From the NCBI RefSeq assembly GCF_049532895.1, contig NZ_CP064031.1:186001-250000 (forward strand): a stretch of DNA of 64,000 nucleotides, in the 5' to 3' direction. Positions 9,357 to 18,135 of this stretch are shown here, piece by piece. This DNA comes from Dyella_B acidisoli (GTDB taxonomy: Bacteria > Pseudomonadota > Gammaproteobacteria > Xanthomonadales > Rhodanobacteraceae). Every line of letters begins with the position of its first letter. Position 1 is the first letter of the stretch. The notes under the pieces are model-generated. The model did no database searches and was not told the origin of the DNA. It was given only the letters and a program-made list of their open reading frames with translations. Made by a program: the position numbers and the translations under genes.

Positions 9357-9421
9357 CACCTCACCCCAGCGCTCTCTAGGTTGGGGTGAGGTGTCATCAA
9401 GTTGGGGATGAAGCCAACCTA
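9357..9421. repeat. Composite inverted repeat between convergent genes
   Basis: CACCTCACCCCA (9357-9368) pairs perfectly with 9382-9393. Overlapping it, TAGGTTGG (9377-9384) pairs with CCAACCTA (9414-9421). It carries the same TAGGTTGGGG core found at 34568 and a variant of that at 27261, and fills the gap between the peptidase and bluB stops. It probably acts as a transcription barrier. Confidence 0.55.
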
Positions 9422-9433
9422 CAAAGGTTCGAC

Positions 9434-10129
9434 TTACGGTTCGCGTATAGCGGCCATCAGTGCATGGTCATCGATGCTGCCATCCCACGTATTGGCGTGA
9501 AGCAATTGCTCCAGCGGCAAGCGTGAACGCCAGCCGGCAATTTCCAATTCCGGCTTGGGCAAGAATTCACTGACATAGCCAAGGCAAAGATAAGCCAGTG
9601 GATAGACCTGTGCAGGCAGCTTCAAGGTCTCGGCCAGCCGCGCCGGATCGACGATGCTCACCCAGCCCACGCCGATGCCTTCGGCACGCGCTGCCAGCCA
9701 CAGGTTCTGCACGGCCAGGCAGGTGCTGAAGAGATCCGTCTCAAGCATCGTATGGCGGCCGAGTACGTGCGGGCCGCCGCGCTGGCGGTCACAGGTGATG
9801 CAGAGATTGATCGGGCTGTCGACGATACCTTCGAGCTTCAATCGACGGTATAGCGCTGCGCGTTCGTCTGAGTAATTTTGGGCCGCATCGGCGTTCGCAT
9901 CATCGTAGAGCGCCTTCACCGCGCGCTTCACATCGATGCTGTCGATGACGATGAAATCCCAAGGCTGCATGAAGCCGACCGAAGGCGCGTGATGTGCCGC
10001 CTTGAGCAAGCGTGCCAGCACGTCCGGTGCAATGGGATCGGGCAGGAATTGAGAGCGTACGTCGCGACGCTCGTGAATGGCGCGATACAGGCCCGCGCGC
10101 TGCTCATCCGAAAAACTGTGATCGCTCAT
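9434..10129 (-). CDS. bluB: 5,6-dimethylbenzimidazole synthase BluB
   Basis: At 231 residues this has the nitroreductase fold of BluB. The start reads ERRDVRSQFLPDPI, with the RRDVR FMN-phosphate-binding motif, then AAHHAPSVGFMQPWDF, the hallmark of the BluB subgroup rather than general nitroreductases. BluB uses oxygen to cannibalise reduced FMN into the lower ligand of vitamin B12. No other cobamide genes are nearby, so the enzyme may serve salvage or remodelling. It sits 9 bases downstream of rep on the same strand, suggesting read-through from that gene. Confidence 0.88.
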   Translation of the reverse strand: MSDHSFSDEQRAGLYRAIHERRDVRSQFLPDPIAPDVLARLLKAAHHAPSVGFMQPWDFIVIDSIDVKRAVKALYDDANADAAQNYSDERAALYRRLKLEGIVDSPINLCITCDRQRGGPHVLGRHTMLETDLFSTCLAVQNLWLAARAEGIGVGWVSIVDPARLAETLKLPAQVYPLAYLCLGYVSEFLPKPELEIAGWRSRLPLEQLLHANTWDGSIDDHALMAAIREP

Positions 10130-10138
10130 GACTGCAAC

Positions 10139-12121
10139 TCAGTTGCCGGCCAGCATCGCGGCGATCTTCGCCATGTGCGATTCGGCGGTTTCACGCACCG
10201 CTTCCTTGTCGGCTTCCAGGTCTTTGCCTTCCCAATGCAAATCGTCCTGCGGCAGTTCGTGCAGGAAGCGGCTGGGTTGGTTGCTGTGGATTTCGCCATA
10301 GCGTTTCGTCTTGGACGACCACGACAGCGTCAGCAACTCCTTGGCGCGGGTAATGCCCACATACATCAGGCGGCGTTCTTCCTCCACGCGGCCTTCGTCG
10401 ATTGCGGCGTCGTTCGGCAGCGTGCCTTCCTCACAGCCGACGATGAAAACAAAGCGGAACTCCAGCCCTTTTGCAGCGTGCATCGTCATCATGCGCAGTG
10501 CGTTGCCGGGTTCGTCGCGATCGGCATGCGTGAGCAAGGCCAACTGCGAGGCAAGATCGCCTGCGCTGTTGCCACCCTTTTGCATGGCGCGGAACCAGTC
10601 GGACAGCTCGCGCAGATTGCCTAGGCGGCGATCGCGCAGGGAGGCGTCCTGTGTGCCAGCCGCAATGTGTGCGGCGTATTGGGTGCGCGTCAGCACGCGA
10701 TCGACCAGGTCTGCGGCGCTCTCGTGCAGCGAGGCGCTGCGCAGTTCATCCAGCAATCCTGAGAACGATGCCAGTGCTGCAGCAGGGCGCGGGCTCAATT
10801 GGCGTAGCACGCTGTCGCTGCGGGTGGCTTCGAGCAGCGAGCAGTGTTTCGTTTGTGCGATCTGCCCAAGTTTCTCCAGCGTGGTGGCGCCGATTTCCCG
10901 CTTGGGCACATTCACCACGCGCAGAAATGCGGCATCGTCGCTGGGATTGGTAAGCAGGCGCAGATAACAGAGCAGATCCTTCACTTCCGCGCGATCCAGG
11001 AAGGAAAGCGCACCGGTCAGGTGATACGGCACGCGTGCGAGGCGCAGCGCTTTTTCCAGCGGACGTGCCTGGAAGTTGCCACGGTACAGGATCGCCATAT
11101 CATGCCAGCGCACCTTGTGCTTTTCCGCCAAGGTGGCGGCCATGCCGGCGATGCGTTCGGCCTCGTGCTCGGCTTCCTTGCATTCGATCACGCGGATCGG
11201 CGCACCTTCCGGATGCTCGCTCCACAGTTTCTTGGCGTGCAAATGCGGATTGTTGGCGATCAGCTGATTGGCTGCACGCAGAATGCGTCGACCGCAGCGA
11301 TAGTTCTGCTCCAGCTTGATGACCCGAAGGCTGGGCCAATCTTTGCCGAGCTGCTCGATGTTCTCCGGATTCGCACCGCGCCAAGCATAGATGGACTGAT
11401 CATCGTCACCCACGCACGTGAAGCTGCCGCGATCACCAGCGAGCACTTTCAGCAGGCGATATTGCGCATCATTGGTGTCCTGGTATTCGTCTACAAGCAG
11501 ATAGCGCAGGCGCTCGCGCCATGTATCGCGGCATTCCTGGTCGCTTTCGAGAATGCGCAGCGGCAAGCGAATCAAATCATCGAAATCTACCGCGTTGAAG
11601 GCGGTCAGGCGCTGCTGGTAAAGCTCATAGATGGTGGCCGCTTCCAGCTCGCGCGGGCTGCGTGCGGCGGCCAGCGCTTCTTCGGGAGACAGTCCGCTGT
11701 TCTTGGCGCGGCTGAGCAGGTTGCGCAGGCCGAACAGCACATCTGGCTTGACGCCCTTGGGTGCAAGTTCCTTGACGATGTTCTCGCTGTCGTCGGCGTC
11801 CAGCACGGAGAAGCCGCGGCGCATACCGGCGCGCGCATGTTCCATCTGCAGAAATTTCAGGCCCAACGCATGAAACGTGCACACGGTCAGCGCCTGAGCA
11901 TCTTCAGCACTCACCAACTTGCTCACGCGTTCGCGCATCTCGCGCGCGGCTTTGTTGGTGAAGGTGATCGCAGCGATGCGTGACGCTGCCAATTTACGGC
12001 GCTGCACCAAGTGCGCGATCTTCTGCGTAATGACGGAGGTTTTTCCAGAGCCGGCGCCTGCGAGCACCAGCAGCGGGCTGTCGACGTGTTCGACAGCGGC
12101 CAGTTGTTGGGGGTTGAGCAT
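10139..12121 (-). CDS. rep: ATP-dependent DNA helicase Rep
   Basis: From the ATG ending at 12121 the protein is 660 residues and begins LNPQQLAAVEHV, aligning with E. coli Rep; a 17-codon upstream extension looks non-coding. Superfamily 1A helicase motifs are present: Walker A GAGSGKTS near residues 25-32, YLLVDEYQDTN (motif II), DDDQSIYAWRGA (III), LEQNYRC (IV), MTMHAAKGLEF (V) and YVGITRA (VI). Rep unwinds 3'-5' and clears proteins ahead of replication forks. The GDDDQSIYAWRGA form and short C-terminus favour Rep over UvrD or PcrA. It is divergent from tdk with about 140 bases between starts. Confidence 0.9.
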   Translation of the reverse strand: MLNPQQLAAVEHVDSPLLVLAGAGSGKTSVITQKIAHLVQRRKLAASRIAAITFTNKAAREMRERVSKLVSAEDAQALTVCTFHALGLKFLQMEHARAGMRRGFSVLDADDSENIVKELAPKGVKPDVLFGLRNLLSRAKNSGLSPEEALAAARSPRELEAATIYELYQQRLTAFNAVDFDDLIRLPLRILESDQECRDTWRERLRYLLVDEYQDTNDAQYRLLKVLAGDRGSFTCVGDDDQSIYAWRGANPENIEQLGKDWPSLRVIKLEQNYRCGRRILRAANQLIANNPHLHAKKLWSEHPEGAPIRVIECKEAEHEAERIAGMAATLAEKHKVRWHDMAILYRGNFQARPLEKALRLARVPYHLTGALSFLDRAEVKDLLCYLRLLTNPSDDAAFLRVVNVPKREIGATTLEKLGQIAQTKHCSLLEATRSDSVLRQLSPRPAAALASFSGLLDELRSASLHESAADLVDRVLTRTQYAAHIAAGTQDASLRDRRLGNLRELSDWFRAMQKGGNSAGDLASQLALLTHADRDEPGNALRMMTMHAAKGLEFRFVFIVGCEEGTLPNDAAIDEGRVEEERRLMYVGITRAKELLTLSWSSKTKRYGEIHSNQPSRFLHELPQDDLHWEGKDLEADKEAVRETAESHMAKIAAMLAGN

Positions 12122-12264
12122 GCGTCGGTCGAATCGGTCAGCTGGGTGCAGCGCGAAGACCGATCCTAGCAAACCAGGCGCCGCTGGAGCAGGCTTGAAA
12201 CCAATCCGTCACGGTGGCAGCCAGCCGGGTTACCATTCGCCATTCCGCAAGCCCGCCGATCCGC

Positions 12265-12897
12265 ATGGCCAAGCTCTACTTCTATTATTCGTCGATGAAC
12301 GCCGGCAAGACCACCAACTTGCTGCAGAGCGCGTACAACTATTACGAGCGGGGCATGCGCACCCTGATTCTTACCCCTGCGCTGGACAATCGCTACGGCG
12401 AGGGCGTGGTGGCTTCGCGCATTGGCTTGCGTTCGCAGGCGCAGCGTTTTACGGCGCACACTGACCTGTTGGCCTCGGTGCGAGGGGATATCGCTGCATA
12501 TGGCGATCTGCACTGCGTGTTCGTGGACGAGGCGCAGTTTCTCAGCAAGGCGCAGGTGTGGCAGCTCACTGACGTGGTCGATGAGCTCAACATTCCCGTG
12601 CTGGCTTACGGCCTGCGCACGGATTTTCGCGGCGAACTGTTCGAAGGCAGCTGCTATCTGCTGGCCTGGGCCGACAGCTTGGAAGAAATCAAAACCATCT
12701 GCCATACCGGCCGCAAGGCCACCATGGTGGTGCGCGTAGACGAGCAAGGGCGAGCGATTACCGAAGGGCCGCAAGTTGAGATCGGCGGCAACGAACGTTA
12801 TGTCTCGGTGAGCCGTGCCGAGTTCAAGAAGATCACGCGCGGACAAGGCCGTATCGAGCTAAAACAGCCCTCCTTGCCGCTGGAAGAGAAACCCTGA
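12265..12897 (+). CDS. tdk: Thymidine kinase (type II)
   Basis: This 210-residue enzyme phosphorylates thymidine in the salvage pathway. YYSSMNAGKTT is the P-loop, FVDEAQFL the Walker B region, and IGGNERYVSVSR the conserved thymidine-lasso and C-terminal region. Compared with E. coli Tdk, the structural zinc site is degraded: the usual Cys-x-x-Cys before RKA is here ICHTGRKA with a single Cys, and the later Cys is Ser in YVSVSRAEF. A zinc-free variant is therefore likely. The chosen ATG follows a non-conserved upstream extension. The next gene starts 29 bases later. Confidence 0.92.
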   Translation: MAKLYFYYSSMNAGKTTNLLQSAYNYYERGMRTLILTPALDNRYGEGVVASRIGLRSQAQRFTAHTDLLASVRGDIAAYGDLHCVFVDEAQFLSKAQVWQLTDVVDELNIPVLAYGLRTDFRGELFEGSCYLLAWADSLEEIKTICHTGRKATMVVRVDEQGRAITEGPQVEIGGNERYVSVSRAEFKKITRGQGRIELKQPSLPLEEKP

Positions 12898-12926
12898 TCC
12901 GGGCTGGCAACATAAAAGGAACAATC

Positions 12927-13703
12927 ATGAGCAATCCGGTCATCTATTTCCCGGCCTGGCAGCGTCCGCATTGGCAGTCCAGCGATGAAGAAATCGTCCT
13001 GCAGTTCTACGTATTCGGCAATTTCCAGCCCACCCGCGTACCTTCCGCGGTTTATGGCAGCGATGGTTTGCCGGAAGAAGTACAACTCAGCAGCCATCAT
13101 CATCATGTGTTGCGCGATTGGGAAGGCTATCCGCTGAAAGGTCCCCTGGGCGAGCTGTTCAAGAACGATTCGCCGGAAGCCTACGAAGAAGCCATGGCAG
13201 CACCGCAGGTGCTGGTGGTGCACGGACGCTTCAAGGATCAAGGCGATACCGGCTATCTGCGTGACACGCTTGGCGTGTTAGCGGGCCTGCTCGACATCGG
13301 CGGCGTGGCGATTCTTGATCCGCAGATTCTTACCTTGTTCGATGCAGCGGAGTGGCGCGATCGTTATCTGGTCAAGGACGGCGCACCGTTGCGCAACCAC
13401 GTACTGATTCTGCGCGATGAAGACGAAGCAGGCCGCTATTGGGTGCACACGCGCGGTTTGCGCAAGTTCGGCCGCCCGGACATTAGTCTGCGCAATGTGC
13501 CGGAAAGCGAAACGGATCGTGCGGGTGCGCTATGCCAGCGGTTGATCGAGCTGGAGGCGTTGGGTGCGCGTTTCGTCGATGGGCAGGCGCTGGATGTCGA
13601 CGGTATCTTCGGTGGCCTGACTGCGGAATTAGGTGGTGGATTCGACGATCCGCAATTCAACAATACTTACGTTGAGTTCTACTGGCCAGGGATGGATAAG
13701 TAA
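12927..13703 (+). CDS. Conserved-looking protein of unknown function
   Basis: The 258-residue product is acidic and soluble, with no signal peptide or membrane segment. A four-histidine run (SSHHHHVLRDW) lies near residue 55. Later parts read like an alpha/beta protein with a conserved-looking end (FDDPQFNNTYVEFYWPG). A good ribosome site (AAAAGGA) precedes the ATG. I do not recognise a family. It follows tdk closely and probably shares its transcript. Confidence 0.7.
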   Translation: MSNPVIYFPAWQRPHWQSSDEEIVLQFYVFGNFQPTRVPSAVYGSDGLPEEVQLSSHHHHVLRDWEGYPLKGPLGELFKNDSPEAYEEAMAAPQVLVVHGRFKDQGDTGYLRDTLGVLAGLLDIGGVAILDPQILTLFDAAEWRDRYLVKDGAPLRNHVLILRDEDEAGRYWVHTRGLRKFGRPDISLRNVPESETDRAGALCQRLIELEALGARFVDGQALDVDGIFGGLTAELGGGFDDPQFNNTYVEFYWPGMDK

Positions 13704-13712
13704 CCATATGGT

Positions 13713-13793
13713 CGTCATTCCCGCGGAAGCGGGAATCCATCTTCGCTTTTTTACACCAGAGCAAAATGGATTCCCGCTTTCGCGGGAATGACG
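13713..13793. repeat. Inverted repeat of the CGTCATTCCCGC family, copy 1
   Basis: CGTCATTCCCGCGGAAGCGG and following bases (13713-13740) match the reverse complement of 13766-13793 at 27 of 28 positions. Each arm is itself a small hairpin (CCCGC/GCGGG). A second copy lies at 55291-55384. It occupies the gap between convergent genes and could terminate both. Confidence 0.75.
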
Positions 13794-13810
13794 GACATCT
13801 GGGGATTACA

Positions 13811-14638
13811 TCACTTCTGGCACTTCGGACACCAAAACGTCGATCGCTGCCCGATCACTTGCTGTCGTATCGCCGTGCCACACACCTTGCACGGCTCGCC
13901 TTCGCGTCCGTACACAAACAGCTCGCGAAAAAAATAACCCGGTGCACCATCCGGATTGAGAAAATCGCGCAATGTCGTGCCGCCGCGCTCGATCGCCCAG
14001 GCAAGAATGCGCTTCACCTCACCGGCAAGCCGTTGATAGCGCGCGCGTGAGACGGTACCGGCAGGTCGGCGCGGATCGATGCCGGCAGCAAACAGCGCCT
14101 CGCTGGCGTAGATATTGCCTACGCCCACCACGATCGCGTTGTCCATCAGGAACAGCTTCACCGCAGCCTTGCGGTGAAGCGAGCGCTGCCATAGCAAGTC
14201 GCCATCGAAAGCATCGGTGAGCGGCTCAGGGCCAAGGTCTACGAGTAATTCGTGCGTGGTGCCAGGCGCTTGCCATAACAAGCAACCGAAGCGGCGTGGA
14301 TCGGTAAAACGAAGGATGCGTGGGCGTTCGCCTTGCAGCGGCTCCAGGCTGATATCGACGTGATCGTGGATGCCGGGTGGCACATCCGGCGGCAACACGC
14401 GCAGCACGCCAGTCATCCCCAGATGTAGCAAAGCGCTGCCGGCATGCGTGTGCAACAACAGATATTTGGCGCGGCGCTCAACTTCGTCGATGCGCTGTCC
14501 GGGCAACAGTTCCGTGATCTCGCGCGGAATCGGCCAGCGCAAATCCGTGCGCCGCAAGATAACGTTCGCAACGCGGCGGCCAATCAGATGGGGTGCGATG
14601 CCGCGTCGAGTGGTTTCGACTTCGGGCAGTTCGGGCAT
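13811..14638 (-). CDS. mutM: Formamidopyrimidine-DNA glycosylase MutM (Fpg)
   Basis: This 275-residue base-excision enzyme removes 8-oxoguanine and formamidopyrimidines. It starts PELPEVETTRRGI, where Pro2 after Met removal is the Schiff-base nucleophile and Glu3 the acid. The mid-protein helix-two-turn-helix (VGNIYASEALF) and C-terminal zinc finger (CKVCGTAI...FWCPKCQK) are complete. It is the last gene of a five-gene minus-strand set and starts one base after the DUF4340-like stop, so it appears co-transcribed with an ABC exporter. Confidence 0.96.
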   Translation of the reverse strand: MPELPEVETTRRGIAPHLIGRRVANVILRRTDLRWPIPREITELLPGQRIDEVERRAKYLLLHTHAGSALLHLGMTGVLRVLPPDVPPGIHDHVDISLEPLQGERPRILRFTDPRRFGCLLWQAPGTTHELLVDLGPEPLTDAFDGDLLWQRSLHRKAAVKLFLMDNAIVVGVGNIYASEALFAAGIDPRRPAGTVSRARYQRLAGEVKRILAWAIERGGTTLRDFLNPDGAPGYFFRELFVYGREGEPCKVCGTAIRQQVIGQRSTFWCPKCQK

Positions 14639-14639
14639 A

Positions 14640-15134
14640 TTACTGCGCCTGCATGGATTGGCTTTGCGCGGAGCGCGGCATATAGCGTAGTGACACGATA
14701 CCTACGCGCTCACCAGCCTGCACGTAAACATTGTGACCGATCGCAGTTGCGGCCCCGAAACGCAAGGTCTCGTCGTCCAGTTCGAGCTTGGCTTGCGATG
14801 GCTCCAGGCCAATCTTTGTCAGGTCATAGCTGCTTGCCGGCTGCCAGCTTTGTACTGGGGCGGCAGCGATGCGCACCAGTTCTTCCAGGCGCCGATCATC
14901 GGCACGCGTTTCGGTTGCTGAATCGCCGCGCCACCAATGCTCGCCGCGTTTCACATAGTGCTCGGATGGCGCGCTACCCATTTTCAGAGCTACATGCGTG
15001 ACTTTGTCTGGTTGGAATGGCAGCAGCGTGCCGGGTGCATCGTGCTGATCAGTTCGCAGCTGCCACCATGCTGCGGCAAGCAATACGATCACTGCACCAA
15101 AAAGCCACAATTGATGACGCACAGCCCGCTTCAT
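14640..15134 (-). CDS. DUF4340-like membrane-anchored protein of the Gld-type ABC operon
   Basis: The start is the ATG at 15134 because it overlaps the upstream stop as ATGA. The 164-residue product has one N-terminal membrane segment (WLFGAVIVLLAAAWW, residues ~10-25). The rest is predicted periplasmic: VTHVALKMGS..., GEHWWRGDS and a final beta-rich part, as in DUF4340 proteins that follow GldG-like genes, though much shorter than the usual 300 or more residues. Its role in the exporter is unknown. Confidence 0.65.
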   Translation of the reverse strand: MKRAVRHQLWLFGAVIVLLAAAWWQLRTDQHDAPGTLLPFQPDKVTHVALKMGSAPSEHYVKRGEHWWRGDSATETRADDRRLEELVRIAAAPVQSWQPASSYDLTKIGLEPSQAKLELDDETLRFGAATAIGHNVYVQAGERVGIVSLRYMPRSAQSQSMQAQ

Positions 15135-16456
15135 GCGCGTCGCCTGCGCCAAGCGATCATGCCGCCGATCACCAGCAATAACAGTGGTATGAGCACGATG
15201 AAGCTGACGCTCAACAGACTCAGTTCTCCCTGCGATACCGTCAGCACGCGATCGGGTGCACCGCGTGGCGGCATGCTGATGAGCTGGTCATCACCCAATA
15301 GCCAGTCGAAGATGCGTTCACCCAGCGCACGGTTGCCACCGTTGCCGAGATAACTGTTAGAAAGAAAATCGCCGTTGCCGATGATAGCCACGCGCTGCTC
15401 GCTCTTGGCGGGGCTAGGCGACAGGCGACTGAGTGCGAAACCGAAATCGAGCGGCCCTTTCAGCGACGCGGTTGTGCTGCCATTGAGTGATTGCGTTGTG
15501 GCTTGCGGACTGGAGCGCAGAAAGGGTTCGGGCTTCCAATCGCTCTTTCGCACTTCTGCCAGCGGCGCGACTTCCGGAAACAACGTAGTGAGTGTGAAGC
15601 CGCGGGTAATCCTGCTGGGCGGATAATCGCCGAGCGCGATCATGCGCGGATCTTTCAGTCCCAACGCCGCGGAAGATGCGTCGACCAATTCACCCGGCAA
15701 CACGCGAATGGCGAGCGCTTCTGCGATCGGTTGCAGGCTTGTGTCGAGATTGCCGGGATCAGCTAGCCACAGCAGATTGCCGCCGCTGGCGAGGTAATCG
15801 GTGAGCGCCTTCGTCGCGCCCGGTGCCAGCGCCGCCTGCGGCCCGGCCAGCACGACCAGATCCGTATGCTCGGGCACGCTGGTAACTTGCGAGAAATTCA
15901 GCGGCACCGCACGCATGCCGCTCTGCTCAAGTTGCGACACGAAAGTGCCAAGGTCTGCGTTGCCAAGGCCATCGGCACGACGCTCGCCATCTCCGGTAAC
16001 GAACGCCACGATGCGATCGTTGCCGCGCACCAGGCGCTCCAGCGCATCGGTGAAGCTGCGTTCGGTCAGCGTATCCATGCGTTGCTGACGATCGCGATAA
16101 TGCAAGATCAATTCGCCATCGACGGTGACGCCGAGGTTGCGCATGGCCGCGGGATCCTGCTGCGGATCGACGAAGCTCAGATGCAGATCCGGCTTCGCTT
16201 GTTGATAGCGCTGTAGCGCTGCAGCGATGGTCTGGCGAAGATCGCCTTGCGGGCTTGCATAGCTGATGATGTCGACGGGGCCGTCCAGTTTTGCCAGCAC
16301 AGCGCGCGTTTCCGGCGACATGCTTACGCGGCTGTTGTAAGTCCAGTCGACGGCGTGATCGTGACGCGCGGTGAGAAAGCCGATCGCGCAGGCGCCAAGC
16401 AGTATCAGCAGTGCAAACAGCCATCCATTGAGGCGACGCATGAAAGACACGTTCAT
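15131..16456 (-). CDS. GldG-like ABC-associated membrane protein
   Basis: This 441-residue protein has membrane segments at both ends (residues ~11-29 and ~415-435) around a large extracytoplasmic part. It carries the GldG/ABC-type-uncharacterised pattern: PVDIISYASP, DLHLSFVDPQQDPAAMRNLGV, a VAFVTGDGER region and LVVLAGP, which form a Rossmann-like domain. In Bacteroidetes GldFG with GldA is needed for gliding. In Proteobacteria the same architecture occurs in uncharacterised exporters. The ATG at 16456 overlaps the upstream stop by one base. Confidence 0.78.
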   Translation of the reverse strand: MNVSFMRRLNGWLFALLILLGACAIGFLTARHDHAVDWTYNSRVSMSPETRAVLAKLDGPVDIISYASPQGDLRQTIAAALQRYQQAKPDLHLSFVDPQQDPAAMRNLGVTVDGELILHYRDRQQRMDTLTERSFTDALERLVRGNDRIVAFVTGDGERRADGLGNADLGTFVSQLEQSGMRAVPLNFSQVTSVPEHTDLVVLAGPQAALAPGATKALTDYLASGGNLLWLADPGNLDTSLQPIAEALAIRVLPGELVDASSAALGLKDPRMIALGDYPPSRITRGFTLTTLFPEVAPLAEVRKSDWKPEPFLRSSPQATTQSLNGSTTASLKGPLDFGFALSRLSPSPAKSEQRVAIIGNGDFLSNSYLGNGGNRALGERIFDWLLGDDQLISMPPRGAPDRVLTVSQGELSLLSVSFIVLIPLLLLVIGGMIAWRRRRA

Positions 16457-17241
16457 CAGTCGCGCTCCTTGTCTGCCGCCAGGCGTTGCGTGCCAAGTGC
16501 GAGCGCTACGGTGATGGCCAGCAGAAACCACACCACGTCAGCACTCGATACCAGACCGCGCAACAAGGTTTCCTGGTGCGTGCTCATCGCTAGCCAGTTG
16601 ATGAAACCATTATTAATGCCGGCAAGCTGCGCGCCGAGGTTGATGCAATTGAGCGCCAGGCTGATCATCAGCGCGGCCACGGCGGCAACCGCAGAATGTG
16701 AGGCGAAGGCCGAACAGGCGACGCCGATTGCGCCAAGCACGGCAAGCGCGAGAAAAGTGCCGAGCGTGGCGGCAGCAAGTTTGCCCCAGTCCAGCGTTAC
16801 GCCGTGTGCGAGGCTCACTGGAATAGCGAGCGCAAGTAGCAGCCATAGCGCCAGCCAGATCAGCACGGCCAGGTATTTGCCGAGCAGGATGCGGGAGGAA
16901 GAAAGCCCCGTCGAAAACAGCAGCGGCAACGTACCGGCGCTGCGCTCGCTTGCCAGCGTAGACATGGTCAGCAACGGCACCAGCAGCAACGCAAGTTCGA
17001 TCATGCCGAACGGCAATGGGCTGCCAGTGATGAAGCTGCTGTACAAGCGCACAGCCACCAGGTCGGTATAGCCGGGGCCATCTGGCAAGGCCGCAAGCCT
17101 TACCTGATTGAGCAGAAAAATCTGCAGCAACAGCGCGAAGCGCCATCCCAGCTCCGCCAGAGCGAGCGCAGCGATGATCCAGCCAAGCGGGCGCACGAAC
17201 AGGCGGCGCAATTCCAGCCGCGTCACAGCGAATAAGGTCAT
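16456..17241 (-). CDS. ABC transporter permease (GldF/ABC-2 type)
   Basis: The 261-residue protein has about six hydrophobic segments. It begins TLFAVTRLELRRLFVRPLGW, the usual ABC-2 entry, and contains ERSAGTLPLLFSTGLSSSRILLGKYL, the conserved cytoplasmic coupling region of GldF/NosY-type permeases. It overlaps the ATPase stop by four bases (ATGA). Partner of the following GldG-like protein. Confidence 0.85.
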   Translation of the reverse strand: MTLFAVTRLELRRLFVRPLGWIIAALALAELGWRFALLLQIFLLNQVRLAALPDGPGYTDLVAVRLYSSFITGSPLPFGMIELALLLVPLLTMSTLASERSAGTLPLLFSTGLSSSRILLGKYLAVLIWLALWLLLALAIPVSLAHGVTLDWGKLAAATLGTFLALAVLGAIGVACSAFASHSAVAAVAALMISLALNCINLGAQLAGINNGFINWLAMSTHQETLLRGLVSSADVVWFLLAITVALALGTQRLAADKERD

Positions 17242-17990
17242 GCGGCTTGAGCCCTGCCGGCCATCGCAATATCGAAGAAGTTTTTTTCCAGCGCGGCATG
17301 TTGATCCGCAGGTAGCGGCGCGTCGTGGCGCAACGCACCCTCATGCAGGATCGCTACGCGATCGCAGACCGCTGTCACTTCGGTCAGCTGGTGCGTGGAG
17401 AGGATGACAGCTGTGCCAGCATCAGCCAGCTCGCGCAGCAGCGCGCGCAAGGCGACGACCTGTACCGGATCAAGCGCGTTGGCGGGCTCATCCAGCACCA
17501 GCAGGGCGGGGCGATGCAGCATGGCGCAGGCCAATCCGAGGCGTTGCCGCTGCCCCTGCGACAAAACGCCGGCGAGGCGGCGCGACAGATTCTTCAGTTC
17601 CAGGCGCTCGAGCACCGCATCGCGGGCTTCGTCCAGCCGTACGCCGGCGATCCCCCGCAGGCGGCCATGGGCCTCCAGATGTTCGCGGACGGTCAGTTCT
17701 GGCCATAGCGGGGCAGCTTCCGGCAGCCAGCCGATGGCCTGGCGGGCCAGTTCCGGCTGCTCCAGGAAGTCCCGCCCTTGGAGTCGAATAGCCCCGCGAT
17801 CGGGTCGCAAAGCCCCGGCGACCATGGCCAGGGTGGTCGACTTGCCGGCCCCGTTGACGCCAAGCAGCCCAAGGACTTGGCCGGCTTCCAGGCGCAGGGT
17901 GAGGTCGGACACAGCCGCCCGCCCGGCGCGGCGCCGGGTGACCCCTTCAAGTTGCAGTACGGGAGGTAAAGCAGGTTTAGGCGCGTTCAT
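17238..17990 (-). CDS. ABC transporter ATP-binding protein (GldA-like)
   Basis: The 250-residue ATPase has Walker A GVNGAGKST, Q-loop region, signature LSQGQRQR, Walker B LLVLDEPANAL and the H-loop STHQL. The start at 17990 excludes a long non-conserved extension. It is the first gene of the five-gene overlapping set ending in mutM and energises the permease and GldG-like pair. The transported substrate is unknown. Confidence 0.9.
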   Translation of the reverse strand: MNAPKPALPPVLQLEGVTRRRAGRAAVSDLTLRLEAGQVLGLLGVNGAGKSTTLAMVAGALRPDRGAIRLQGRDFLEQPELARQAIGWLPEAAPLWPELTVREHLEAHGRLRGIAGVRLDEARDAVLERLELKNLSRRLAGVLSQGQRQRLGLACAMLHRPALLVLDEPANALDPVQVVALRALLRELADAGTAVILSTHQLTEVTAVCDRVAILHEGALRHDAPLPADQHAALEKNFFDIAMAGRAQAA

Positions 17991-18135
17991 TGCATGATTG
18001 TCAGGGTGACCCCATCCGGCAGACAACCGTTTCTTGTCACGGTTTAACGGAAGTCGAAGTGCTAGGGTCTTACCATGCTGGTGGGTACGGACACCCTCGA
18101 CTAGACTGTTTTTTCTACGATCAGGATTTTCCACG

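Noticed and set aside
8057..9400. 447-codon minus-strand frame opposite the PKD peptidase
   Set aside because: No recognisable motif and the opposite-strand protein has a signal peptide and clear domains.
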